Shown here in pieces: positions 1 through 7,864 of a DNA stretch of 15,201 nucleotides. The notes beneath the pieces were generated by a model that searched no databases, had not been told where the DNA came from, and saw nothing but the letters and a program-made list of their open reading frames with translations. The stretch covers positions 1 through 15,201 of the forward strand of contig CAIWVT010000134.1 of NCBI GenBank assembly GCA_903916135.1, written 5' to 3'. The DNA comes from an uncultured bacterium (GTDB lineage: Bacteria; Bacteroidota; Bacteroidia; Bacteroidales; CAIWKO01). The stretch's first letter is position 1. Each line of letters starts with the position of its first letter. A program made the position numbers and the translations under genes.

Positions 1-168
1 CATTCATCTATTATTTTAATCCGTTCACCTAGCCTATTTTGAAAGAAACAATTTTTTTTGGATTAATAGAATTTGTTGATGGGATATGATTAAATTTTAT
101 TGGTGTCAGGGGAAAATTGTGTAAACATAAAGGAATGTCCTAATTGCTGTGTGTTTTAGCTAAATTAC
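1..168. other. Gene-free stretch, nothing recognised
   Basis: AT-rich sequence without a convincing reading frame, hairpin or promoter match. It precedes the palindromic repeats at 169-286. It may be the edge of a feature that lies outside the window. Confidence 0.4.
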
Positions 169-182
169 GTCGCTAACGGGAC
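169..182 (-). repeat. Degenerate palindromic repeat copy
   Basis: On the minus strand it reads GTCCC-GTTA-GCGAC, a 5-bp stem with one C/C mismatch, then GTAATTT. It resembles the hairpin repeat family found at 203-286, 12475-12687 and 13921-13998 but is the most diverged copy, so assignment is weak. Confidence 0.35.
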
Positions 183-202
183 TTAATGCTGTTTTGGTTT
201 AA

Positions 203-232
203 TTTTCTATAAACATTTTGTCCCTACGGGAC
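203..232 (-). repeat. Palindromic hairpin repeat, tail type 2
   Basis: Minus-strand reading: perfect hairpin GTCCC-GTA-GGGAC (220-232) followed by a tail at 203-218. The 16-base tail AAATGTTTATAGAAAA is identical, in opposite orientation, to the tail of the copy at 13921-13950, more than 13 kb away, although the stem there is GCCTC/GAGGC. A REP-like mobile palindrome or transcribed hairpin is the simplest reading. Confidence 0.7.
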
Positions 233-256
233 TTTGGAATGATGAGGTGTTTTTTG

Positions 257-286
257 TTTTCTACCATAATGTCGTCCTTACAGGAC
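257..286 (-). repeat. Palindromic hairpin repeat, tail type 1
   Basis: Minus-strand reading: hairpin GTCCT-GTA-AGGAC (274-286), then tail GACATTATGGTAGAAAA (257-273). The 17-base tail is identical to that of the copy at 12610-12640, where the stem is GCCTC/GAGGC. A conserved tail with a changed but still paired stem marks this as a family, not chance similarity. Confidence 0.75.
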
Positions 287-356
287 TATCACGTTCGGCA
301 CCAGCCTCTGCCTCCGTCGCTTCTATCCTTTTTAAACTACAGCCTAAACCAAGTTA

Positions 357-387
357 GTGAAACCTTCACTCCAAGTGAAGGCTTCAC
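357..387. repeat. Strong hairpin downstream of polyprenyl synthase gene
   Basis: GTGAA, one mismatch, CCTTCACT, loop CCA, AGTGAAGG, one mismatch, TTCAC: a 13-bp stem with one internal mismatch pair. It lies about 47 bases past the stop codon of the minus-strand operon and could end transcription or protect the 3' end. No long T-run follows on either strand, so it is not a textbook intrinsic terminator. Confidence 0.55.
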
Positions 388-419
388 TTTATACATGAAT
401 CTTCATAGGGCTTTGACAG

Positions 420-434
420 ATACCGTGTCGGTAT
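420..434. repeat. Small hairpin touching the polyprenyl synthase stop codon
   Basis: ATACCG-TGT-CGGTAT, a perfect 6-bp stem whose right arm runs into the minus-strand stop codon (434-436). It may act with the hairpin at 357-387 as a 3'-end structure. No T-run follows. Confidence 0.4.
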
Positions 435-1408
435 TAATTCTCTCTTTCCATTAGGTTGCTCGCAACTTCCAACAAATCTTTCTTGTTTTCATCGGGGAGG
501 TTGATATTGGCAAAATGCGCTAAGGCTTTTTGGTAATAGATTTCTATTTGTTCTTCGGCAGCTTCTTTCACATTCAATTGTTTGTAGATAGCAGAAACTT
601 CGTTTATTTTTGCTTCATCGTCAAAGGTAGAGTTGACAAAATAATAGGTCAATGAGTTGAGGATTTTTCCTTTGGCAAGCTCATGAGCTTTAAGATAGAG
701 ATAAGTCTTTTTCTTTGCCACGATGTCGCCGCCGTTCTTTTTGCCAAATTTGGTTTCATCTCCAAACACATCAAGTATGTCATCTTTCAATTGAAACGCA
801 ATGCCTAAGTTTTCACCAAATTTATAAATTTCATGTTGGTCTTGTGCCGATGCGTCTGCCACAATAGCCCCTGCAAGCAGTGCAGACCCTGCCAAAACAG
901 CAGTCTTCAAGCGTATCATTTCCAGATATTCGGGAATAGTAACAAGTTCGGAATGTTCGTAATTCATGTCCAGTTGTTGTCCTTCGCATACTTCGATAGC
1001 CACTTTTGACAGAAGCTGAACTAATGGCTTCAACTTCGATTCATCAGAATCGAGAAGAAGTTCAAACGCTTTAGACAGCATGGCGTCGCCAGATAATATG
1101 CCGATGTTTGGATTCCATTTCTTATAAACAGTTTCTTTTCCTCTACGCAGCGGAGCCACATCCATGATGTCGTCGTGGATTAAGGTGAAATTATGAAACA
1201 CTTCAATAGCAAGAGCTACAGGAATGGCTTTTTGAAAATCTTTGCCAAACATGTCGCAGGCTAATAGGGTAAACAAAGGGCGGATACGTTTGCCGCCCAT
1301 TGTTAAAGCATATTTCATAGGGTCGTAAAGTTCGCGAGGGGATTTATCGAAATTGATTTTACCTATCTTTTGGTTAATCAGATTTTGAAAGGAATCGGCT
1401 TTGTTCAT
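434..1408 (-). CDS. Polyprenyl diphosphate synthase (FPP/GGPP synthase type)
   Basis: A trans-isoprenyl diphosphate synthase that condenses isopentenyl diphosphate onto allylic diphosphates in the cytosol, supplying precursors for quinones, carotenoids or longer prenyl chains. The 324-residue all-helical protein has GGKRIRP at 38-44, the first aspartate-rich motif DDIMD at 79-83 and the second, DDILD, at 209-213; these bind Mg-diphosphate. KNGGDIVAKKKT at 224-235 follows the second motif as usual. Phe74 lies five residues before the first motif, a position that helps set chain length, but I cannot separate C15 from C20 products by eye. Its ATG (1408-1406) overlaps the ackA stop in an ATGA, implying translational coupling. 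It is the last gene of the pta-ackA operon. Confidence 0.93.
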   Translation of the reverse strand: MNKADSFQNLINQKIGKINFDKSPRELYDPMKYALTMGGKRIRPLFTLLACDMFGKDFQKAIPVALAIEVFHNFTLIHDDIMDVAPLRRGKETVYKKWNPNIGILSGDAMLSKAFELLLDSDESKLKPLVQLLSKVAIEVCEGQQLDMNYEHSELVTIPEYLEMIRLKTAVLAGSALLAGAIVADASAQDQHEIYKFGENLGIAFQLKDDILDVFGDETKFGKKNGGDIVAKKKTYLYLKAHELAKGKILNSLTYYFVNSTFDDEAKINEVSAIYKQLNVKEAAEEQIEIYYQKALAHFANINLPDENKKDLLEVASNLMEREN

Positions 1409-2610
1409 GCGTTATTAATTACTTTTATAGATTCAATTGCTATCACTAATTCTTCGTTGGTGGTGATTGCCATTACTTTTACTTTTGAGTTTTCGCGCGT
1501 CAATAGCATATCCACACCGCAGGTAGTCTGATTTAATTCCGAATTGAAATCTATGCCTAAAAACTCCATGCCTTCCATAACTCCTTCTCGGGTTTGAACT
1601 CCGTTTTCGCCAATGCCCCCGGTGAAAATGATTAAATCAACACCTCCCATGGCAGCAGCATAAGCACCAATATATTTTTTGACACGATAATTATACATAT
1701 CCAACGCCAACCGGGCACGTTTATTTCCGTTGTCTGCCGCTTGCATGATATCTCTCATGTCGCTCGAAACTCCTGACAAACCAACCATCCCCGATAGTTT
1801 ATTAATCAAATCATTGGTTTTTGGCAAACTCAAGTTTTCTTTTTGCATTAAAAATAAAAGAGCACCGCTGTCTAAATCTCCGCATCGTGTTCCCATTATA
1901 AGTCCTTCAACAGGAGTTAGCCCCATGGACGTATCGTAAGACTTTCCATTTTTGATTGCAGCAATAGAAGCTCCATTTCCCAAATGGCACGTAATAATTT
2001 TCATCGTCTCAATGTCAACTCCTAAAATGTTACACGCTTTTTGAGCAACAAAACCATGACTGGTACCATGAAATCCATAGCGACGAATCTTGTGTTTTTC
2101 GTATATCGCGTACGGTAGCCCATACAAATAAACATGTTCGGGCATGGTTTGATGAAATGCAGTATCGAAAACGCCACATTGTTTCAATTCGGGCAAAAGA
2201 TTTTGAATAGCATAGATACCTTTCAAGTTTGCCGGGTTGTGAAGAGGTGCCAAGTCGGAACATTCTTCCATATTGTCAATAACCTCCTGAGTGATGAGTA
2301 CGCTTCCGCTGAATTTTTCACCACCATGCACCACTCTGTGTCCAACAACATCAATTTCATATTTGTCTTTTATCACACCATGTTCGGGATGCATCAACGC
2401 ATCCAAAATTAGATTGATTCCTACGGTATGGTCTTTGACCGGTTGAACCGTTTTGACTTTTTCTTTCCCTTTAGGTTGATGCGTCAATTCGCTATTGTCG
2501 TTTCCGACACGTTCGAGTAAACCTTTTGCGAGCACGTCGTTGTTTTCAGCCATATTGATGAGCTGATATTTGATGGATGAGCTTCCGCAATTTAATACTA
2601 ATACTTTCAT
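1405..2610 (-). CDS. ackA: Acetate kinase
   Basis: Converts acetyl phosphate and ADP to acetate and ATP, the substrate-level phosphorylation step of acetate fermentation, reversible for acetate uptake. The 401-residue length is normal for the family. Active-site positions by comparison with the Methanosarcina enzyme: Asn7 in the N-terminal LNCGSSS, Arg92 in GHRVVHGG, Asp149, His181 in GFHGTSH, Arg242 in MGTRCGDLDSG, the nucleotide-binding GGIGENG at 331-337, and the TNEE glutamates at 384-387. The protein looks intact. It lies 37 bases downstream of pta, its metabolic partner, and shares a 4-base ATGA overlap with the following polyprenyl synthase gene, so the three genes are probably one transcript. 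Confidence 0.97.
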   Translation of the reverse strand: MKVLVLNCGSSSIKYQLINMAENNDVLAKGLLERVGNDNSELTHQPKGKEKVKTVQPVKDHTVGINLILDALMHPEHGVIKDKYEIDVVGHRVVHGGEKFSGSVLITQEVIDNMEECSDLAPLHNPANLKGIYAIQNLLPELKQCGVFDTAFHQTMPEHVYLYGLPYAIYEKHKIRRYGFHGTSHGFVAQKACNILGVDIETMKIITCHLGNGASIAAIKNGKSYDTSMGLTPVEGLIMGTRCGDLDSGALLFLMQKENLSLPKTNDLINKLSGMVGLSGVSSDMRDIMQAADNGNKRARLALDMYNYRVKKYIGAYAAAMGGVDLIIFTGGIGENGVQTREGVMEGMEFLGIDFNSELNQTTCGVDMLLTRENSKVKVMAITTNEELVIAIESIKVINNA

Positions 2611-2647
2611 TTTTATATCTTGTTAAATATTATTGTTTTAATTATGA

Positions 2648-3646
2648 TTACTCACTGGCTTGGCAAGCAGTGATTGCAACTAAGTTTACGATGTCCATAA
2701 CAGAACATCCTCTCGATAAATCATTGATAGGTGCGCCCAATCCTTGCAGAATTGGACCAATAGCTTCGGCATCAGCAAGACGTTCAACTAATTTATAACC
2801 GATATTACCCGATTGCAAATCAGGGAACACCAAAACATTCGCTAATCCTGCAACTAAGGACCCTGGTGATTTTTTCTGCCCTACGGCTTCAATAAGCGCA
2901 GCATCGGCTTGCATTTCACCATCGAAATTCATTTCAGGACGCATGGCTTTTGCCAAAGATGTTGCTTTAATAACCTTATCGGCAAACTCGTGTGAAGCGG
3001 AACCTTTCGTTGAAAAAGATAATAGAGCAATGCGAGGAGTTTCAATTCCGGCAATGAGTCGGGCTGTATCTCCCGTGCAGACAGCAATCTGAGCAAGTTC
3101 TTCGGCAGAAGGGTTGGGCGTAATAGCTACATCAGCAAAGATAAAAACCCCATTGTCGCCTAAGTTGGTTTTTTTGGTAACCATCACCATAGCACCCGAA
3201 ACGACAGAAATTCCGGGAGCAGTTTTAACAATTTGCAAAGCAGGACGTACAGTATCTGCGGTAGTATGTTCTGCACCACTAACTTCTCCATCGGCATCGC
3301 CCATATATATCATCATGGGACCAAAATAAATATCCTGCTCAATCAGTTTTAAAGCATCGTCGTAAGAGATTCCTTTGCTCTTTCTGATTTCCATTAATTT
3401 TTGGATGTAAACTTCTTTTTTAGGTGCATTTTTGGGGTCAATAATTTCTGCTTTGGATAAATCCAAACCAAAATTTCGCTCCAATTGATGAATTTCATCA
3501 ATATTTCCTAATAAAATTAATTTTGCCAAATTTTGTTTTAAAATTATATCGGCAGCTTTTAAGGTGCGTTCTGACGTCCCTTCGGGTAATACGATTCTCT
3601 TATTTAGGCTTTTAGCTTTTTCAGAAATTTTTTCAAGTAGATTCAT
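2648..3646 (-). CDS. pta: Phosphate acetyltransferase
   Basis: Transfers the acetyl group of acetyl-CoA to phosphate, giving acetyl phosphate for the acetate kinase encoded next. At 332 residues it is the short single-domain form (PTA_PTB fold), lacking the N-terminal regulatory domains of the long enterobacterial enzyme. Visible family motifs: LPEG at 20-23, SGAEHTTADTVRPALQ at 124-139 (approximate), SFSTKGS at 210-216, DGEMQADAA at 242-250, FPDLQSGNIGYKLVERL at 274-290 and DLSRGC at 309-314. It is the first gene of the minus-strand operon and is divergent from the operon beginning at 3796. I found no clean TAnnTTTG promoter for it in the 149-base divergent spacer. Confidence 0.96.
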   Translation of the reverse strand: MNLLEKISEKAKSLNKRIVLPEGTSERTLKAADIILKQNLAKLILLGNIDEIHQLERNFGLDLSKAEIIDPKNAPKKEVYIQKLMEIRKSKGISYDDALKLIEQDIYFGPMMIYMGDADGEVSGAEHTTADTVRPALQIVKTAPGISVVSGAMVMVTKKTNLGDNGVFIFADVAITPNPSAEELAQIAVCTGDTARLIAGIETPRIALLSFSTKGSASHEFADKVIKATSLAKAMRPEMNFDGEMQADAALIEAVGQKKSPGSLVAGLANVLVFPDLQSGNIGYKLVERLADAEAIGPILQGLGAPINDLSRGCSVMDIVNLVAITACQASE

Positions 3647-3779
3647 TTTTATGAAATGTTTAGATTTTTTTATTAAAATAATTATTACACAAAAGAAAAA
3701 AATTTATTGATACAAAACGTATTTTTCTAATAATATTTTTTTCATGAAGATAATAAACGTCTTTTTTGTGGATTTTGAT

Positions 3780-3787
3780 TAATTTTG
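3780..3787 (+). promoter_or_regulatory. Bacteroidota -7 box, DUF4271/hemD operon
   Basis: TAATTTTG matches the TAnnTTTG consensus. No good TTTG lies at the expected distance upstream. Transcription would start around 3792-3793, leaving only a few bases before the ATG at 3796, so the mRNA may be almost leaderless. Confidence 0.5.
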
Positions 3788-3795
3788 CACCCATT

Positions 3796-4701
3796 ATGTA
3801 TTCCGATAATCTTACGTATAATCAAAATTATTTACCGCCCGAAAAAAGCAGTTTGTTTAAAAAACTAATTCAGGTGCAGGATGAGGTTTGTATTGGCAAC
3901 AAAACCTATTTTATGGGGAACACAAAGGATAAATTTGTTGGAACGCCAATTGTGCAAAAATCTTTTGTGAACGACAAAGCCTATTGTACTTCCGTTTTTG
4001 ATAATACGAAAATGAGAAACAAAGATTTTAGCATTAAACCCATTGCTCAAAAACACCTTGATTGGATATTTTTCACCTTGCTTTTTTGTCTTTTAACCCT
4101 CGTCATAATAAATTTTACGAATCGGAAAAGAGTAGCATCTTTGGTTAAATCATTTATGGTGCCTCATTTCACCAATCAATTAATTCGAGAAGGGAGCATA
4201 CAGAAAGAAATTTTCACCTATCCAATGCTGCTAATTTATTTTATTTCTTTTGGGCTTTTATGTTTTAAAATTCTGATACATTTTTTTAATTTTGAACCCA
4301 ATCTGCTAACAGGATTAAAGATATTTGGGTTTGTTGCTGGTTTTTATTTCACAAAATATTTGTTTGCGAGCATCTTCGGTTTAATTTTTCGAACAAAAAA
4401 AGAAACATTTGAATATACAACCAATACCTTTATTTTTTCGATTGTTACAGGTATGTTTTTGGTGCCTATGGTATTTTTAGTTTATTATTTTAGTGCTTCG
4501 CTTTCTTCTGTTTTCTTCTATATTGCTTTAATAATCACTATGCTAATTTTTATTTATCGCTCTTTCAGAGGATTTTTGATAGGATTAAGTTCAGAGCGTT
4601 ATCATTTATATTATTTATTTTTATATCTTTGCAGCGTCGAAATCTTACCAATTTTGATTTCAGTTAAGTTATTGACAATGTATTTTATGCCAAAAATTTA
4701 A
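3796..4701 (+). CDS. Inner-membrane protein, DUF4271 family
   Basis: Uncharacterised Bacteroidota membrane protein of about 301 residues. The first 85 or so residues are polar and Asn/Lys-rich without a signal peptide; then come about six hydrophobic segments near residues 89-107, 142-162, 172-198, 211-233, 238-256 and 271-295, with a basic stretch (FTNRKR) after the first. Assignment to DUF4271 rests on this profile and on its place directly before hemD, an arrangement I know from Bacteroidota; the function is unknown. The reading frame extends upstream to a TTG at 3766, but a TAnnTTTG box at 3780-3787 lies inside that extension, so the ATG at 3796 is preferred. It leads the operon with hemD, rnpA, yidD and an S41 protease; the gap to hemD is 39 bases. 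Confidence 0.8.
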   Translation: MYSDNLTYNQNYLPPEKSSLFKKLIQVQDEVCIGNKTYFMGNTKDKFVGTPIVQKSFVNDKAYCTSVFDNTKMRNKDFSIKPIAQKHLDWIFFTLLFCLLTLVIINFTNRKRVASLVKSFMVPHFTNQLIREGSIQKEIFTYPMLLIYFISFGLLCFKILIHFFNFEPNLLTGLKIFGFVAGFYFTKYLFASIFGLIFRTKKETFEYTTNTFIFSIVTGMFLVPMVFLVYYFSASLSSVFFYIALIITMLIFIYRSFRGFLIGLSSERYHLYYLFLYLCSVEILPILISVKLLTMYFMPKI

Positions 4702-4740
4702 CGCTCATGATTTCTTGATTTATTAATAAAAACCAAAGCC

Positions 4741-5499
4741 TTGAAGGTTAAAAATGTATTAATATCGCAGCCACAGCCACCAAACTACGAAAAATCACCG
4801 TATTTTGATGTTTCTAAAAAACACGGTCTAAACATTTCTTTTAAGAAATTTATTAAAATAGAACCGGTTTCAGCACAAGAATTTCGTAAGGCGAAAATTA
4901 ATATTCTTGATTATAGTGCTATAATTTTCACATGTAATAAAGCTGTTGATCATTTTTTTCGATTATCCAAAGAGATGCGTTTAGTGGTTCCTGGAACTAC
5001 CAAGTTTTTTTGCATTTCAGAAAAAACAGCTTTTTATCTGCAAAAATATGTGACGTATAAAAAAAGATGTTTTCTTCATGGCAATGAAAGTCTTGAGGAA
5101 CTAATCAACCTTATTAAAACGCATTTAGAGGAGAAGTTTCTTATGCCTTGCACAGAAGGTCATAAACACGAAATTGTAAGCATGCTTTCTTCAAATAAGA
5201 TTCCTGTTCGCAAAGCAATAATTTATAAAACTATTTCTGACCTGGAAATAAAAAAAACGATTGACTTGAAGTCTGTTGACATGTTTGTTTTCTTTAGCCC
5301 TTTTGGAATTAAATCGTTGTTTGAGAATTTCCCGGACTTCAAACAAAATGGAACTTTTATAGCTGCTTGGGGGAAAACCACACAAAAAGCAGCTAAAGAT
5401 GCAGGGTTAACTGTAAATATTCAAGGACCGACGAGTACAATTAGTTCTATGCCTACTGCAATTGATGTGTTTTTGGGGAAGTTAAAAAAAGCAATTTAG
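4741..5499 (+). CDS. hemD: Uroporphyrinogen-III synthase
   Basis: Cyclises hydroxymethylbilane with inversion of ring D to uroporphyrinogen III, the common precursor of heme, siroheme and cobalamin. The 252-residue sequence shows the two-domain HemD pattern: KNVLISQPQPP at the start, FTCNKAVDHFF at 63-73, FFSPFGIKSLF at 184-194, the GKTTQKAAKDAGL stretch at 211-223 and PTSTISSM near the end. This family conserves fold more than residues, so the identification leans on these motifs and the neighbours. The only suitable start is TTG at 4741: the frame is open back to 4711 with no ATG or GTG, and the first in-frame ATG falls near residue 79. The rnpA start is 8 bases downstream. Confidence 0.88.
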   Translation: MKVKNVLISQPQPPNYEKSPYFDVSKKHGLNISFKKFIKIEPVSAQEFRKAKINILDYSAIIFTCNKAVDHFFRLSKEMRLVVPGTTKFFCISEKTAFYLQKYVTYKKRCFLHGNESLEELINLIKTHLEEKFLMPCTEGHKHEIVSMLSSNKIPVRKAIIYKTISDLEIKKTIDLKSVDMFVFFSPFGIKSLFENFPDFKQNGTFIAAWGKTTQKAAKDAGLTVNIQGPTSTISSMPTAIDVFLGKLKKAI

Positions 5500-5507
5500 T
5501 AGAAAAC

Positions 5508-5882
5508 ATGCCAACATTCGGCAAAGAAGAACGCCTATGCAGTAGAAAAGTTATTAGCCATCTAATCAAAAATGGTACAACTTTTTTTAATCATCCTTTT
5601 ACAGTCAAGTGGATTGAAATTCCCTTGCCACAAAACTTTCCAATACAAATGTTGACCGCTGTCCCGAAAAGAAATTTTAAGAAAGCTGTTGACCGCAACA
5701 GGATAAAGCGATTAACAAAAGAAGCGTATCGGACACAGAAAGATTTTTTATTGGATGGATTGGATAAGAAAAACAAAGCTTTGGCGTTAATGCTGATATA
5801 TTCAGGAAAAAAAATAATGAGTCAACAGGAAACCACATTAAAACTAAATATCATATTACGCCAATTGTCAAAGATTATATGA
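5508..5882 (+). CDS. rnpA: Ribonuclease P protein component
   Basis: Small basic protein that binds the RNase P RNA and the 5' leader of precursor tRNAs, allowing maturation of tRNA 5' ends. The 124 residues carry the family signature RNRIKRLTKEAYR at 63-75, preceded by AVPKRNFKKAVD at 51-62; the central cleft face is built from these positions. The length is typical for Bacteroidota. Here rnpA is coupled to hemD upstream and yidD downstream, not to rpmH and dnaA as in many other bacteria; the rnpA-yidD pairing is the part that is widely conserved. Its TGA overlaps the yidD ATG (ATGA at 5879-5882). Confidence 0.95.
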   Translation: MPTFGKEERLCSRKVISHLIKNGTTFFNHPFTVKWIEIPLPQNFPIQMLTAVPKRNFKKAVDRNRIKRLTKEAYRTQKDFLLDGLDKKNKALALMLIYSGKKIMSQQETTLKLNIILRQLSKII

Positions 5883-6100
5883 AAAAAATCTTGGAATATA
5901 TTTTTATTGGCATCATTAAACTGTATCAATATACGATTTCGCCTTTGTTAATGCCTTCATGCAGATACACGCCTTCCTGCTCTGTTTATGGAGTGGAAGC
6001 CATAAAAAAACATGGTCCTTTTAAAGGTGGCTGGCTAACAATTAAACGTGTTTTATCTTGCAATCCCTGGGGTGGTAATGGTTACGACCCTGTTCCTTAA
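5879..6100 (+). CDS. yidD: Membrane protein insertion efficiency factor YidD
   Basis: Small peripheral membrane protein that aids YidC-dependent insertion of inner-membrane proteins. The 73 residues match the family almost end to end: an amphipathic N-terminal helix ending in YQYTISP (16-22), CRYTPSCSVYGVEAIKKHG (28-46) with Cys28 and Cys34, GGWLTIKRV (50-58), and the C-terminal CNPWGGNGYDPVP (61-73). The protein stops directly after DPVP, without the variable tail seen in many homologues. Translation is probably coupled to rnpA by the 4-base overlap; the protease gene follows after 12 bases. Confidence 0.96.
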   Translation: MKKILEYIFIGIIKLYQYTISPLLMPSCRYTPSCSVYGVEAIKKHGPFKGGWLTIKRVLSCNPWGGNGYDPVP

Positions 6101-6112
6101 TAAATTTAACTA

Positions 6113-7789
6113 ATGAAAAAAATTAGAATCTTTCTGGTACTCTTGTGCTTTGTTTCTGTAGAAACATTTGCTCAAGAAAATCCTCAACAAAATGATTTTG
6201 AAATCTCAAAAAACTTGGATGTTTTTGTTTCGGTTTACAAACAGTTGAACGATACTTATGTTGACAATGTGAATCCGGGGAAACTTGTTAAAACGGCTAT
6301 TGATGCCATGCTCGAAAGTTTAGATCCTTATACGGTCTATATTCCTGAGTCGCAAATTGAAGATTACAGATTCATGACAACGGGACAATATGGTGGCGTG
6401 GGAGCAATGATTTACAAAAGAGGAAATTATGTGTTTATTTCCGAACCCTACAAAGATGCCCCAGCGGATAAAGCAGGTTTGAAAGCAGGAGATAAAATAG
6501 TGGAGATTGATGGAAAATCTGCAAAGAACAAAACCATTGACGATGTGAGCACAGCACTGAAAGGACAACCAGGAACCCTCGTAACCTTGCTTATTGAACG
6601 GGACTCTACTAAAAAACCATTTGAAAAACAATTGACGCGGGAGGAAATTAAAGTGGATAATGTTCCCTATTATGGTATGGTTTCTGACAATGTGGGGTAT
6701 ATAAACTTAGGCGAATTCAAACAAAATGCAGCGAAAGAAGTGCGGGATGCTTTTGAAAAATTAAATGCAAACAAATCGCTTAAAGGAATTATTTTGGATT
6801 TAAGGGGAAATGGTGGCGGATTGCTTAACGAAGCCGTGAATATCGTGAACATTTTTGTGGACAAAGGTCAATTGGTATGTAGTACTAAAGGGAAAATTAA
6901 AGACAAAAACAATGTTCACAAAACACAAATCCCTGCTGTTGACATCAAGATTCCTTTGGTAGTTTTGGTGGATGACAATTCCGCTTCCGCTTCGGAGATT
7001 GTTACCGGTGCGATTCAAGATCTTGATAGAGGGGTGATTATTGGTCAACGGACCTTTGGAAAAGGATTGGTGCAGAACATTGTTCCCCTTTCGTATAATT
7101 CTCAAATGAAGATAACCATAGCAAAATATTATATTCCAAGCGGTCGCTGTGTTCAGGCAATAGATTATTTTCACAAAGACAGTGAAGGAAAATCTCTGAA
7201 GGTGCCCGATTCATTGCTGAAACCTTTCAAAACAAGTAAAGGCAGAACCGTTTTTGAAGGTCGGGGTATTGATCCAGATATCATCATGGAACTTCCCGAA
7301 TTTAAAAACATTACAGAAGCACTCCTTAGTAAAAATCTTATTTTTGATTTTGCTGTTACCTATAATCGCAAACACCCTACCATAGATTCTGCTTCTCAAT
7401 TTGAGGTTACCAATGACATCTATGATGAGTTTGTTGCCTTCTTGAAGAATAAAGATTATTCCTACGTTACCGAAAGCGAATCAGCACTCAACGAGTTTAA
7501 AAAGGATGCTGAAACAGAGAAATATTTTGATGCGGTGAAAGCCCAATATGATGCTTTGGAAGAAAAGATTCTCTCTCAAAAGAATAATGACCTTGTGGAT
7601 AATAAAAAAGAAATTATGCAAGTGTTGAAATTGTATTTGGTTCCCTTATATTATTATCAACATGGACGCATAGAAGCTTCCCTTAAAGATGATTTGGAAG
7701 TGAAAAAAGCCATCGAAGTCATAAACAACGCTGCTACCTACAACTCAATTTTAGATGGCAGTTTGGTTATTAAAGAAAACGAAAAGTAA
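6113..7789 (+). CDS. S41-family C-terminal processing peptidase with PDZ domain
   Basis: Envelope serine protease of the CtpA/Prc/Tsp type, which degrades or trims proteins from their C-termini. Order of parts in 558 residues: signal peptide 1-20 (cleavage likely at TFA-QEN); helical region 30-90; PDZ domain about 93-165 with GGVGAMI at its start and DAPADKAGLKAGDKI at 115-129; peptidase core with RGNGGG at 231-236, then SASASE, FGKG and Q. By spacing against E. coli Tsp (Ser-Lys 25 apart, Gln at Lys+4), the catalytic set is Ser292, Lys317 and Gln321, all present. The 150-residue C-terminal region is charged and probably helical. It is the last gene of the operon; a weak hairpin (7804-7816) follows. 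Confidence 0.95.
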   Translation: MKKIRIFLVLLCFVSVETFAQENPQQNDFEISKNLDVFVSVYKQLNDTYVDNVNPGKLVKTAIDAMLESLDPYTVYIPESQIEDYRFMTTGQYGGVGAMIYKRGNYVFISEPYKDAPADKAGLKAGDKIVEIDGKSAKNKTIDDVSTALKGQPGTLVTLLIERDSTKKPFEKQLTREEIKVDNVPYYGMVSDNVGYINLGEFKQNAAKEVRDAFEKLNANKSLKGIILDLRGNGGGLLNEAVNIVNIFVDKGQLVCSTKGKIKDKNNVHKTQIPAVDIKIPLVVLVDDNSASASEIVTGAIQDLDRGVIIGQRTFGKGLVQNIVPLSYNSQMKITIAKYYIPSGRCVQAIDYFHKDSEGKSLKVPDSLLKPFKTSKGRTVFEGRGIDPDIIMELPEFKNITEALLSKNLIFDFAVTYNRKHPTIDSASQFEVTNDIYDEFVAFLKNKDYSYVTESESALNEFKKDAETEKYFDAVKAQYDALEEKILSQKNNDLVDNKKEIMQVLKLYLVPLYYYQHGRIEASLKDDLEVKKAIEVINNAATYNSILDGSLVIKENEK

Positions 7790-7803
7790 GGCACAAACAT
7801 ACA

Positions 7804-7816
7804 TAAGGAAGCCTTA
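7804..7816 (+). terminator. Possible weak terminator after the S41 protease gene
   Basis: TAAGG-AAG-CCTTA hairpin 14 bases past the stop codon, followed by CGACTTTATT. The stem is short and the T-run broken, so termination here would be inefficient. An alternative pairing uses TAAGGC at 7787-7792 with GCCTTA at 7811-7816. Confidence 0.3.
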
Positions 7817-7864
7817 CGACTTTATTCGTCTTCAACGTAATAATTTCATCGGTTTTGAGTTTGT

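Noticed and set aside
218..454. Plus-strand frame of 78 codons
   Set aside because: It runs through palindromic repeats and hairpins and overlaps the end of the polyprenyl synthase gene; composition is not protein-like.
3647..3765. Promoter for pta on the minus strand
   Set aside because: Only TACGTTTT near 3721 approaches TAnnTTTG, with a mismatch and no upstream TTTG at the right distance.
3766..3795. TTG-initiated extension of the DUF4271 protein
   Set aside because: It overlaps the -7 box at 3780-3787; ATG 3796 is the better start.
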